A program made the position numbers and the translations under genes. From Mediterraneibacter agrestimuris (GTDB lineage: Bacteria > Bacillota > Clostridia > Lachnospirales > Lachnospiraceae): DNA of 64,000 nt. The stretch is from NCBI RefSeq assembly GCF_943193195.1, contig NZ_CALPDG010000009.1, positions 46,978-110,977 on the forward strand, written 5' to 3'. This document shows positions 25,338-33,867 of the stretch, in pieces; the stretch's first letter is position 1; the number at the start of each line of letters is the position of its first letter. Below the pieces are notes generated by a model. That model did not search any database. It had not been told where the DNA came from and worked only from the letters and a program-made list of their open reading frames with translations.

Positions 25338-27227
25338 TTAATTTTCACTTTGTTTTAGCCATATGAAATCCCATCCCCGAAGTGTTACCGTCTCAAGCTC
25401 CTGTTTTTTGTCGGAGACAAGATTCTCATAGACTCTGCGCTCCGGCATCCAGATTGTTTTCTCTTCATCGCTGTAATTAAATACGGCGTGAAGCGTTTGG
25501 CTGTCTGTCTTACGGACGAGCCAGAGGATAGAAGTATCATTGTAATCTTTTGCGTATATATCAGCTTCGGCGGCAAATACTGCTTCGGCAAACCGGATTT
25601 TCTCAAGTGCTCCCAGTCCGGCAAATAGTTTCCCCTGCACACTGTCCGGGGCAGAGATGTTATCTGTGAGATTCCAGCGGAACGGACCTCTGTGGAGATA
25701 ACGGGAATCTGCTGCTTTGTCAGGATTCTGCTTATAGGTATAGTCGTTTACCTGACCGATTTCATCACCGCTGTACAGCATTGGGATACCGGACTGTGTG
25801 AGCATGCATGCGTGCAGTGTCAGAATCTTTCTGATTGCCAGCTCCATTTTTTCAGGGTTTTGCTCGAAGCCTGCGCTTTCGACTCCGCACATGGAGGCTG
25901 TTGTTCCGCAGAATCGGGCGTCCATCGTGAGGGGATCGTCATTATACAGTTCTCCGCGGCTTGGACTTCCTTCTGTTTTGCCGCAGAAATAGTCGTTTAG
26001 ATATTTCTTGTGCGGGATTTCTTTCATTCCCCAGTATTTTAATGTCTCATAATCCAGTCCCCATCCGATATCATCATGACAGCGCAGATAATTGAGGAAT
26101 GTGTATTCTTTTGGAAGACCGCCCACAACATTTATCTGTTTTTTCAACAGGCGGATATCTCTGGTCGCTACGGTGTTCCATGTAGTTGCCATGGTCGTTA
26201 CGTTGTAGAGCATGTGGCATTCCGGCTTTTCTACGGTGCCGAAATACGGCGCTACCTTATCCGGCTCCATGACCACTTCGCCGAGCAGCACAATACCCGG
26301 GCAGACGATCTCGCTGATGATCCGCATGATACGGACAAGGGAATGTACCTGTGGAAGATTCCTGCAGGAAGTCCCCAGCGTTTTCCAGATATAAGGAACG
26401 GCATCGATGCGGACAATATCAATTCCCTGATTCGCAAGATAGAGGAAATTGTACATCATTTCATTGAACACCCGTGGGTTATGGTAGTTCAGATCCCACT
26501 GATAAGGATAAAATGTTGTCATTACATAGTGGTTCATATCCGGAAGATAAGTGAAATTGCCGGGGGCAGTTGTGGGGAACACCTGAGGAACCGTTTTTTC
26601 ATATTTTTGCGGTACGGTTGGATCAGAATAGAAATAGTAACGGCTCATATATTCCCCATCGCCGTCTTTTGCCTTTTTCGCCCATTCATGTTCTTCTGAC
26701 GTATGATTCATGACAAAGTCCATACACAGGCTAATCCCTTTTTCATGACATTTCTCTGCGAGACGGGCAAGATCCTCCATTGTTCCAAGCTCTGGCTTTA
26801 TCTTGCGGAAATCTGCCACGGCATATCCGCCGTCAGATCTTCCTTTCGGAGAATCCAGAAAGGGCATGAGGTGCAGGACGTTTACATTACATTTTTCAAT
26901 ATAAGAAAGCTTTTCTTCGACGCCTTTCAGATTGTCTGCAAAACAGTCGATATACAGCATCATGCCGAGCATCCTTCTGTCCCGGTACCAGTTTTCGTTG
27001 GCTTCCCGCACTTTGTCGAGCTTTTTAAGTTGTTGGTTTCTTTTGTCATAAAACTGTTTCATCTGGCTGCACAGTTCTGCGAACATATCTCCGTTATTGT
27101 ATAGTTCCATATACAGCCAGCGAAGCTCATCGTGATGTTTTCCGAGACGCTCCGCGAAAATCTGGTCGGCTTCCGTCTGCTTTGCCGCTGCGGATCGTCT
27201 GCTTGCTACATGTTTCTTCTTTGCCAT
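25338..27227 (-). CDS. Amylosucrase-like GH13 enzyme
   Basis: A 629-residue alpha-amylase-superfamily protein with the long helical N-terminal domain (1-85) and length of amylosucrases (subfamily GH13_4; the Neisseria enzyme is about 636 residues). The catalytic triad is the nucleophile Asp275 in GIDIVRIDAVPYIWK, the acid/base Glu317 in LLGEVVM, and the transition-state aspartate in RCHDDIGWG. GTSCRNLPQ after the nucleophile also matches amylosucrase. It should act on sucrose, either by glucan synthesis or hydrolysis. It lies 20 bp behind the alpha-galactosidase, which releases sucrose from raffinose, so the two fit one pathway. A basic N-terminal tail (MAKKKHVASRRSAAAK) is unusual. No signal peptide. 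Confidence 0.85.
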   Translation of the reverse strand: MAKKKHVASRRSAAAKQTEADQIFAERLGKHHDELRWLYMELYNNGDMFAELCSQMKQFYDKRNQQLKKLDKVREANENWYRDRRMLGMMLYIDCFADNLKGVEEKLSYIEKCNVNVLHLMPFLDSPKGRSDGGYAVADFRKIKPELGTMEDLARLAEKCHEKGISLCMDFVMNHTSEEHEWAKKAKDGDGEYMSRYYFYSDPTVPQKYEKTVPQVFPTTAPGNFTYLPDMNHYVMTTFYPYQWDLNYHNPRVFNEMMYNFLYLANQGIDIVRIDAVPYIWKTLGTSCRNLPQVHSLVRIMRIISEIVCPGIVLLGEVVMEPDKVAPYFGTVEKPECHMLYNVTTMATTWNTVATRDIRLLKKQINVVGGLPKEYTFLNYLRCHDDIGWGLDYETLKYWGMKEIPHKKYLNDYFCGKTEGSPSRGELYNDDPLTMDARFCGTTASMCGVESAGFEQNPEKMELAIRKILTLHACMLTQSGIPMLYSGDEIGQVNDYTYKQNPDKAADSRYLHRGPFRWNLTDNISAPDSVQGKLFAGLGALEKIRFAEAVFAAEADIYAKDYNDTSILWLVRKTDSQTLHAVFNYSDEEKTIWMPERRVYENLVSDKKQELETVTLRGWDFIWLKQSEN

Positions 27228-27247
27228 CCTGTCACCTCTGTTTTACA

Positions 27248-29431
27248 TTATTCTTCGCTTACGAAATGCCACTGGTATGTCTGGTATTCGCCCGGAAGTA
27301 CCGGAGTGGGAATACCGGCTTCCATGAGTACAGTGCTGTTATACCGTATTCCGCTGTGTGTGTCACGGTATATTGTGTTTTCCTTTAATCCGCGGACTTT
27401 GATGTAATCAACGGTCATATTTGCATGTTTTTTGATGCTGACTGTCTGTACCAGCGCTTCGGTTTTGTCCTCGGAGACAAATTCCCAGGCTCCCTGATTA
27501 TCAGTCTGGGGATTGGTCAGGCGGTAATACAGACCTTGTTGTATGAGTGATGCGTATTGTTTGTATTCTTTGATCTGGCGCCGGATTTCTGCTTTTTCCT
27601 CTGCGCCAAGCTCTTCCAGATTCAGTTCGTATCCGAATGTACCCGCCATTGCCACGGCGCCTCTTGTCTCCATCGAGGTGATGCGCCCTGTCTGATGATT
27701 TGGTGATGCAGACACATGTGACCCTACGGAAGAGGCGGGATAAATGAAAGAGGTTCCATACTGTATTTCCAGCCGGTCAACAGGATCGGTGTTATCGCTG
27801 CACCATATTTGCGGGGTATAGTACAGCATGCCTGCGTCAAATCGGCCGCCGCCGCCGCTGCATCCTTCAATCAGTATATGAGGGTAGCGGTTTACAAGGC
27901 GCTCGAGAAAATCATAGAGTCCCAGTACATAATCATGCAGCACACGGCCCTGATTGTCTGTGGCTGCCGAATAGACGTCGGTAATGCTCCGGTTCATATC
28001 CCATTTGACATATTCCACATTACCTTGATCCAGTACAGCGCATATTTTTTCATAGATATAATCGACAACCTCTTTTTGGGAAAAATCAAGTACAAGCTGA
28101 TGTCTGGAACGGTTGGGGGTGCGTCCGGGGATCACCAGTGCCCACTCTGGATGTTTCCGATACAGATTGCTGTCTTCATTGACCATTTCAGGCTCGATCC
28201 AGATTCCGAATTTCAGTCCGAGACCGTTGACCTTTTGGATTAACTCTCCGAGACTGCAGCCTAATTTTTTCTCGTTTACTTCCCAGTCGCCAAGTCCCAG
28301 AAGGTCGCTGTCCCGGCTTCCGAACCAGCCGTCGTCCATGACCAGCATTTCGATTCCCAGATCTGCCGCCTGTTCTGCCAGCCGCAGGAGGCTTTCCCCT
28401 GTAAAATCAAAGTAAGAAGCTTCCCAGCTGTTGATCAGGATTGGACGTCTTGTTTCTTTATACATGCCCCTGCATAAATGAGTGCGCATACAACGGTGAA
28501 GGTTCTGAGAAAGTGTTTCAAGTCCTTTAGAAGAATAGGTCAGGATAACCTCCGGCGACTGGAATTCTTCTCCTGTTTTGAGAGCGTAGTCAAACTGCTC
28601 TTCGCTCAGTCCCATAAGGAGTCTTGTCTGGGAATATTGGTCCATGCCCGCTTCACTCTGAAAACCGCCGCTGTAGACAAATGTCATTCCGTAGCAGCCG
28701 CCTGCTTTTTCGGTAGTATCGTGTTCAGCTAAAATAACAGCCGGGTTATATTGATGACTGGAAGTACCGCGTAAGCTGCCTATTTTTGTGATACCATGTC
28801 CGACAGGCATCCTCTGCATATTCCGTTCCATTGCATGTCTGCCGTAAAAGGTAATATAATCATAATCTCCGCTTAAAATGTCCAGGCATGCCGGAGCCAG
28901 CTTTTTTATGGCAATCTGTCCTTCCCCTGTGTTGATGATTTTCACACTTCTGGTGATGATGTCATAACCGGGAAGTATGCCGTAGAGCAGCAGTGCGGTT
29001 ATATTTGTTGCCGGGTCTTTTAACGTGATCTCCAGCGTCTGTGCGTCTTCATCCTTTGCATAAACAGCCGGCAGTCCGGGGAGGTTATACTTGCCCGGAC
29101 GGATGCTGTGGGATACATACCGGAAATCACTGCAGTATGTATGGTCTGTATTTTGGATGATGCAGGCGGGGGACCTGAAGTCCCCCGTTCCAAGTGAAGG
29201 AAATTCCTGCGGCAGAGAATCCATAGAGTATGTTTTATCGGTGCCTGCCTCGTAAGGGTTACCGGAAAATCCTCTGTCATAATAAGTCAACAGATAATCC
29301 ATGCATCCTGCCGCGGATCTGCCATAGTATAAATGCAGCAGAAATCCGTATTTGTCAATCTGCATCTGATAAGTTGTATGTTTTGTATGTAATGTGATTG
29401 TCTTGTCGGCTTCGTTATAGCTGATACACAT
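27248..29431 (-). CDS. GH36 alpha-galactosidase
   Basis: A 727-residue cytoplasmic GH36 alpha-galactosidase (typical length 720-740). The N-terminal beta-supersandwich (1-330) is followed by a barrel with LVMDDGWFG, FGIWIEPEMV, the nucleophile Asp478 in YVKWDMNRS, IEGCSGGGGRFD and the acid/base Asp546 in IWCSDNTDP. It removes alpha-1,6-galactose from raffinose, stachyose and melibiose. It is encoded with an ABC importer and a sucrose-active GH13, fully consistent with raffinose-family oligosaccharide use. AGGAGGT lies before the ATG on the reverse strand. Confidence 0.94.
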   Translation of the reverse strand: MCISYNEADKTITLHTKHTTYQMQIDKYGFLLHLYYGRSAAGCMDYLLTYYDRGFSGNPYEAGTDKTYSMDSLPQEFPSLGTGDFRSPACIIQNTDHTYCSDFRYVSHSIRPGKYNLPGLPAVYAKDEDAQTLEITLKDPATNITALLLYGILPGYDIITRSVKIINTGEGQIAIKKLAPACLDILSGDYDYITFYGRHAMERNMQRMPVGHGITKIGSLRGTSSHQYNPAVILAEHDTTEKAGGCYGMTFVYSGGFQSEAGMDQYSQTRLLMGLSEEQFDYALKTGEEFQSPEVILTYSSKGLETLSQNLHRCMRTHLCRGMYKETRRPILINSWEASYFDFTGESLLRLAEQAADLGIEMLVMDDGWFGSRDSDLLGLGDWEVNEKKLGCSLGELIQKVNGLGLKFGIWIEPEMVNEDSNLYRKHPEWALVIPGRTPNRSRHQLVLDFSQKEVVDYIYEKICAVLDQGNVEYVKWDMNRSITDVYSAATDNQGRVLHDYVLGLYDFLERLVNRYPHILIEGCSGGGGRFDAGMLYYTPQIWCSDNTDPVDRLEIQYGTSFIYPASSVGSHVSASPNHQTGRITSMETRGAVAMAGTFGYELNLEELGAEEKAEIRRQIKEYKQYASLIQQGLYYRLTNPQTDNQGAWEFVSEDKTEALVQTVSIKKHANMTVDYIKVRGLKENTIYRDTHSGIRYNSTVLMEAGIPTPVLPGEYQTYQWHFVSEE

Positions 29432-29441
29432 TTTCTACCTC

Positions 29442-30287
29442 CTATTTTACGGCGCCGTTTACCACACCGTTGATAATTTGTTTCTGGCAGATGATGTAGA
29501 AGATTAAGATCGGTATCAATGCCAGAAGGTAAGAAGCAAATGCAAGGTTATAATTTGTTCCGAATTGTGTCTGGAAATTAAGCTGTGCCAGAGGCAGTGT
29601 ATTCTGTCCGGTGCCTGACATAATGACAAGGGGAGTCATAACATCGTTCCACACGGCAAGTGAGGTGATAATGGCAACGGTAGCGTGCATTGGCGTCATC
29701 AGCGGGAAAATTACTTTCCAGTAAGTGCGCCATGTACTTGCACCGTCTACTCTGGCTGCTTCTTCTAGTGCAACAGGAATGTTTACAAGATATCCTGAAT
29801 AAAGGAGTACATTCATCGGCATGTAGAATACCACATACAGGAGAATGACGCCAGCCCAGTTACCCAGTCCCATTGATGCTGTCTGCTTTGCAAGGGGCAT
29901 CATCAGAATGGCAAACGGAACAAACATACCGCTTACTACAAAAAGGTATACAAATTTGTAAAAACGGCTGTGGGAGCGGTTACGTCCTACGGCATATCCC
30001 AGCAGGGAGTGAAGCAGGATCGAGAGTATCACTGTAACCACTGTGATCAGGATACTGTTTCTGAGAGAATGCCAGAAATCTGTCACCTCCATTGCCTGGG
30101 AGAAGTTGGAAAAGCTCCATTTTGAAGGCAGGGACAGAATTCCGGAGATGGTGTTGGTCATTTCTGAAGGCTGTTTGAATGCAATTACAATTGCCATATA
30201 CAGTGGGAATGCAATCGTGCTTAAGCCAAGCAGCAACAAAATCATAACCGGCCAGTTTGCTTTTACTCTAACTGCTTTTTCTTTCAT
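29442..30287 (-). CDS. Sugar ABC transporter permease (MalG/MsmG-like)
   Basis: A 281-residue inner-membrane permease of the carbohydrate uptake-1 family, with about six helices and the EAA loop EEAARVDGASTWRTYWKVIFPL that docks on the shared ATPase. It ends PVKNGAV-like at IINGVVNGAVK, typical of MalG-type permeases. It overlaps the partner permease by one base. No ATPase gene is present, so the system probably uses a shared MsmK-like ATPase encoded elsewhere. Confidence 0.92.
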   Translation of the reverse strand: MKEKAVRVKANWPVMILLLLGLSTIAFPLYMAIVIAFKQPSEMTNTISGILSLPSKWSFSNFSQAMEVTDFWHSLRNSILITVVTVILSILLHSLLGYAVGRNRSHSRFYKFVYLFVVSGMFVPFAILMMPLAKQTASMGLGNWAGVILLYVVFYMPMNVLLYSGYLVNIPVALEEAARVDGASTWRTYWKVIFPLMTPMHATVAIITSLAVWNDVMTPLVIMSGTGQNTLPLAQLNFQTQFGTNYNLAFASYLLALIPILIFYIICQKQIINGVVNGAVK

Positions 30288-31153
30288 TATAACTGCTCCT
30301 CCTTTCGATTAGCAAAAGACATCTGCGCTGCGGAAATCGCAACAATCACAATAAAGAAGATGACTGCGTTTGCGCTCTGATATCCAAAGCTTCCGCCTTT
30401 CATACCATTGTTGTAGATCAGGTAAGAGATGGATTCTGTACTTTGTGCAGGTCCGCCCTGTGTCATAGCCATGATCTGGTCGAATACCATAAGGAAGTTC
30501 TTTACGCACAGCACTGTATTGATCGTAAAAAATGGAATGATGAGCGGGAAGGTCAGGTGACGGAATTTTCTCCAGCCTGTAGCCCCGTCAAGGGAACCCG
30601 CCTCATACACATCTTCAGGAACTGTTTGCAGACCGGAAATGTAGATGATGGTGTTCATAGCGATATTCTGCCAGCAGCATACGATCATAATAGCGATCCA
30701 TGCAGTTTTTTCACTTGCAAGCATACTTTTTCCCAGTGCTCCGCTGCCTGTGAGATCTCCGAGGGCAGGAAGTATGTAAGTGAACAAATACTGGAAAACA
30801 TATCCGACTACCAGAGCTCCGAGAACGTTCGGAAGGAAGTATGCCGCCCGGAAAAATCCTTTGGCGCGGATTTTACTGTTTAATCCCAATGCCAGTAAAA
30901 GACTGATGACATTTGTTACGATAGTTGCGCATATTGCCAGCTTAAATGTGAACAGATAAGAGTTCCAAACGCGCGTGTCTGTGAAAAGGTCCATGTAATT
31001 TCTGAAACCTACATAGTCGTAGGTACCAAATCCTTTGAAGTTAGTAAAGCTGTAGATAATGCCTCGGATCAAAGGAATTGTATTGAAGCAGATAAACAAT
31101 GCCAGAATCGGTATTGTCATCAATAAAAATGTCCGTTTTCTATCATTTTTCAT
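30287..31153 (-). CDS. Sugar ABC transporter permease (MalF/MsmF-like)
   Basis: A 288-residue permease with six helices, beginning LLMTIPILALFICFNTIPLIRGIIYS, and the EAA loop YEAGSLDGATGWRKFRHLTFPL. It pairs with the following permease to form the membrane channel for the raffinose-type oligosaccharide importer. It is encoded between the binding protein (18 bp gap) and the second permease (1 bp overlap). Confidence 0.92.
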   Translation of the reverse strand: MKNDRKRTFLLMTIPILALFICFNTIPLIRGIIYSFTNFKGFGTYDYVGFRNYMDLFTDTRVWNSYLFTFKLAICATIVTNVISLLLALGLNSKIRAKGFFRAAYFLPNVLGALVVGYVFQYLFTYILPALGDLTGSGALGKSMLASEKTAWIAIMIVCCWQNIAMNTIIYISGLQTVPEDVYEAGSLDGATGWRKFRHLTFPLIIPFFTINTVLCVKNFLMVFDQIMAMTQGGPAQSTESISYLIYNNGMKGGSFGYQSANAVIFFIVIVAISAAQMSFANRKEEQL

Positions 31154-31170
31154 TTTTTCCTACTCCTTTC

Positions 31171-32463
31171 TTATTTTGTACTGCCGTGTTCTTCCTCGTG
31201 CATCTGTACTTTACGGATGATGTCACGGTTGTAACGCTGCCAGTCCTTGTCGAATCTTGCCAGAAAAGCATCCATATCCTCATTGAGTACATAGGTCTGA
31301 AGGATGGCGTCCACTGCCATTTCAGATGGATAATAGTGGTCCTGGTAATCTGTCATGTTTCCTGAATCTATGTATTCACGCATGCCGTCTACCATTGGAG
31401 CAAGGTCGAAATCTCCTTCTTTACAAGGAATCGCATTCTGAGCGTCTACATAATCCTGAATGTTTTCATTTTCCAGAAGGAAATCAAGTACCTCGTAAGC
31501 GGCTTCCTTGTTTTCACATGCCGATGTCACACAGAAACCGAGGTCGATTCCGGAGTTCAGTGTGTTGCCGTCCTTTTTATTGCTGGCAGGCATTACAAAG
31601 GAATCAATATTCATTTCCGGATTGACGGACAGAATCTGTGGAACCGCATAGCTTCCGATTGGGTACATGGCGGATTCACCTCTTGCAAATGCAGTGCAGG
31701 CATCATTATAGCCGTATGCGATCGGATCTTTTGGTCCGTATTCAATAAGTTTAATATATTTTTCTGCTGTTTCTTCGTACCCCTCGGTAAATGTTGCTGT
31801 TCCCTTGTTGACCTGTCGGCAAAGATCTGCCGGAGCCAGATCGACTGCAATACCATTCCACGGAGCCAGACATGTCCATGTATCTCGGAAACCGAAATAG
31901 AAAGGAAGGATTCCTTCACCCTGAATTTCTTCGCATAGCTGGATAAGTTCATCCCATGTGGTTGGGATTTCCCAGCCGTGTTCTTCAAACATTTCCTTAT
32001 TATATAGAATACCGGCTGCATTCGCCATATATGGCACCATATAGGTTCCGTCTGTCGGAATGATCTCCAGCGCTTCTGCGATATCGACATAGGCTTCTTT
32101 AATATCTCCCAAACCATCATAGTCGGATACGTCTGCGAGTATCTCTGCGTCTGTGAAGTAAGAATAGTTGATATCACCGCCGATTCCTATGATATCTGGA
32201 TAATCTTCCCGGATGAATCTCGTCCTCATGATGGTGGATGCGTCATAAGGGGACGAAATCGTCAGATGGATATTGTCATGTGTCGCATTGAATTGTTCCT
32301 CTATCTTGTCAAAATAAGTAGCAGCTTCCGGCTTGTATTGTAAAATCTCTATCTCTGTCTTTGCGCCGGAACCATTGTTTCCGGAACAACCCGACAGAAA
32401 CAGTACACTGACCATACCGGCAGCAATTGCTGCACCAAGGTATTTTTTCCCTTTTTCTCTCAT
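31171..32463 (-). CDS. Sugar-binding lipoprotein (RafE/MsmE-like)
   Basis: A 430-residue family 1 solute-binding protein. The signal sequence ends in a lipobox, VLFLSGCSGNNG (Cys26), so it is membrane-tethered outside. The mature protein shows DDYPDIIGIGGD, YNKEMFEEHGWEIPTTWDEL and FARGESAMYPIGSYA, all typical of oligosaccharide-binding proteins. It captures the substrate, probably raffinose-family sugars, for the two permeases. First gene of the reverse-strand operon, with AAAGGAG before its ATG. Confidence 0.93.
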   Translation of the reverse strand: MREKGKKYLGAAIAAGMVSVLFLSGCSGNNGSGAKTEIEILQYKPEAATYFDKIEEQFNATHDNIHLTISSPYDASTIMRTRFIREDYPDIIGIGGDINYSYFTDAEILADVSDYDGLGDIKEAYVDIAEALEIIPTDGTYMVPYMANAAGILYNKEMFEEHGWEIPTTWDELIQLCEEIQGEGILPFYFGFRDTWTCLAPWNGIAVDLAPADLCRQVNKGTATFTEGYEETAEKYIKLIEYGPKDPIAYGYNDACTAFARGESAMYPIGSYAVPQILSVNPEMNIDSFVMPASNKKDGNTLNSGIDLGFCVTSACENKEAAYEVLDFLLENENIQDYVDAQNAIPCKEGDFDLAPMVDGMREYIDSGNMTDYQDHYYPSEMAVDAILQTYVLNEDMDAFLARFDKDWQRYNRDIIRKVQMHEEEHGSTK

Positions 32464-32501
32464 TTTTTTGTCTCCTTTCTGGGTTTGTTTCTGATGAATT
32501 T

Positions 32502-32530
32502 ATTTTAACATATCATTATGCGTCCGTGAA
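32502..32530 (-). promoter_or_regulatory. Candidate promoter of the raffinose operon
   Basis: On the reverse strand TTCACG (32530-32525) and TAAAAT (32507-32502) lie 17 bp apart, about 40 bp before the binding-protein start. The weak -35 fits an activator-dependent promoter controlled by the divergent AraC protein. Confidence 0.45.
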
Positions 32531-32581
32531 TAGCGGTATTTTTGGAGTTTTATACCAAAATGATTGTTTTTGTAAGATATA

Positions 32582-32611
32582 TTGAAATCAACTAGCATTT
32601 TGATATATGAT
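32582..32611 (+). promoter_or_regulatory. Candidate promoter of the AraC regulator gene, with hairpin leader
   Basis: TTGAAA (32582-32587) and TATGAT (32606-32611) with an 18-bp spacer. The leader downstream contains two stems: ATTTCATGC with GCATGAAAT (32636-32655), then ACGGA-GCAA-TCCGT with a GNRA loop. These could influence translation of the regulator. Confidence 0.45.
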
Positions 32612-32700
32612 GATATCAGGGGTGAAAGGACATGCATTTCATGCTTGCATGAAATACGGAGCAATCCGTGTATTATAAAAAATGTGAAAGGAGGTATATC

Positions 32701-33546
32701 GTGAGCAATATATTATACTCTATTTTCCCGAGTGAGAATTTTGTTGATCTCGGACTGTACCAATATGGATGGGAGCAGTGCGATCCCGCCCATTCCTACG
32801 GTCCGGCGACGAGAAATCACTTTCTGTTCCACTATGTAATATCAGGCGCAGGGATGCTGCTTGCCGAGGATTCTCACGGGGAATCCCTGACATATCATAT
32901 AAAGACAGGACAGGGGTTCATGATTTTTCCTCACCAGATCTGCACCTATGTGGCGGATAAGGATGTTCCGTGGGAATATACATGGCTGGAATTTGACGGA
33001 TTAAAGGCAAAAGAACTGGTAGAATCCGTTGGTTTTTCTGTGAATACCCCCATTTATCGTCCAAAACATAAGGACTATACTCAGAAAATGATGGATGAGA
33101 TGCTGTATATTTGTAATCATTCCCAGGAATCCCCGTTTCATCTGATTGGACACTTGTATCTGTTTCTGGATAACTTTGCCCACTCATGTGCGTGGCAGCT
33201 TCAGAATTCTGGCAGTAGGATGAGAGACTTCTATATTAAAGAAGCGCTGACTTTTATTGAACAAAATTTTCAGAATGATATTACGATTGAAGATATCGCA
33301 GCGTTCTGTAATTTGAACAGGAGTTATTTTGGAAAAATATTCCACAGCGCCATAGGTAAGACTCCGCAGGAATTTTTGATTTCTTATCGCATGACGAAGG
33401 CGGGAGAGTTGTTAAAGCTCACAGATTTATCTATTGCAGATATCGGGAATGCGGTTGGGTATCCGAATCAACTTCATTTTTCCAGAGCATTTAAAAATGT
33501 GTATGGTGTTTCACCGAGAACATGGAGATATGAACAACAGGAGTGA
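32701..33546 (+). CDS. AraC-family regulator of the raffinose locus
   Basis: A 281-residue AraC activator of the MsmR/RafR type. The N-terminal cupin domain senses sugar (HYVISGAGMLLAE, FMIFPHQICTYVADKDVPWEYTWLEFDG). The C-terminal domain has YIKEALTFIEQNFQNDITIEDIA and IADIGNAVGYPNQLHFSRAF with the GVSPRTWR ending. GTG 32701 is chosen because AAAGGAGG ends 6-7 nt upstream; the open frame extends 33 nt further without a better site. Divergent from the operon it should control. Confidence 0.9.
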   Translation: MSNILYSIFPSENFVDLGLYQYGWEQCDPAHSYGPATRNHFLFHYVISGAGMLLAEDSHGESLTYHIKTGQGFMIFPHQICTYVADKDVPWEYTWLEFDGLKAKELVESVGFSVNTPIYRPKHKDYTQKMMDEMLYICNHSQESPFHLIGHLYLFLDNFAHSCAWQLQNSGSRMRDFYIKEALTFIEQNFQNDITIEDIAAFCNLNRSYFGKIFHSAIGKTPQEFLISYRMTKAGELLKLTDLSIADIGNAVGYPNQLHFSRAFKNVYGVSPRTWRYEQQE

Positions 33547-33551
33547 TAAAT

Positions 33552-33693
33552 GTAACAGTTCAGCATAGGAGTTTGCACTTGCTGCAAACTCCGTAAAAAT
33601 GCGTGAAGGGAAATAGAATCCGCCCTTTCACCGCAGGTGAATTTAAAATAGGGCGGATTCAGTAACAGTGCAGCCGGAAGGCTGAACTGTTAC
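33552..33693. repeat. 142-bp composite palindromic element
   Basis: It begins GTAACAGTTCAGC (33552-33564) and ends GCTGAACTGTTAC (33681-33693), a perfect 13-bp inverted repeat. Inside are GGAGTTTGCA with TGCAAACTCC, GAATCCGCCC with GGGCGGATTC, and a second complete small palindrome, GTAACAGTGCAGC-CGGAAG-GCTGAACTGTTAC (33662-33693). The inner GAATCCGCCCTTTCAC segment recurs at about 63092. The remaining gap, 33694-33867, holds an AT-rich stretch with TATAAT at 33817-33822 but no convincing -35. Confidence 0.75.
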
Positions 33694-33867
33694 TGAGAAA
33701 TTGGTACTGCAAGGCAGAAGCGTTGAAAAGGGGGAGATGATTCTTGAAATGATACACTTAAGAATCTGATTATAGTTATTATTATGAAGGATATACTACT
33801 TATTAGATAGTAGAATTATAATAGAGAATGAGCTGCATGTAAGGACTGGAAAGAGGCGAGACGATAA

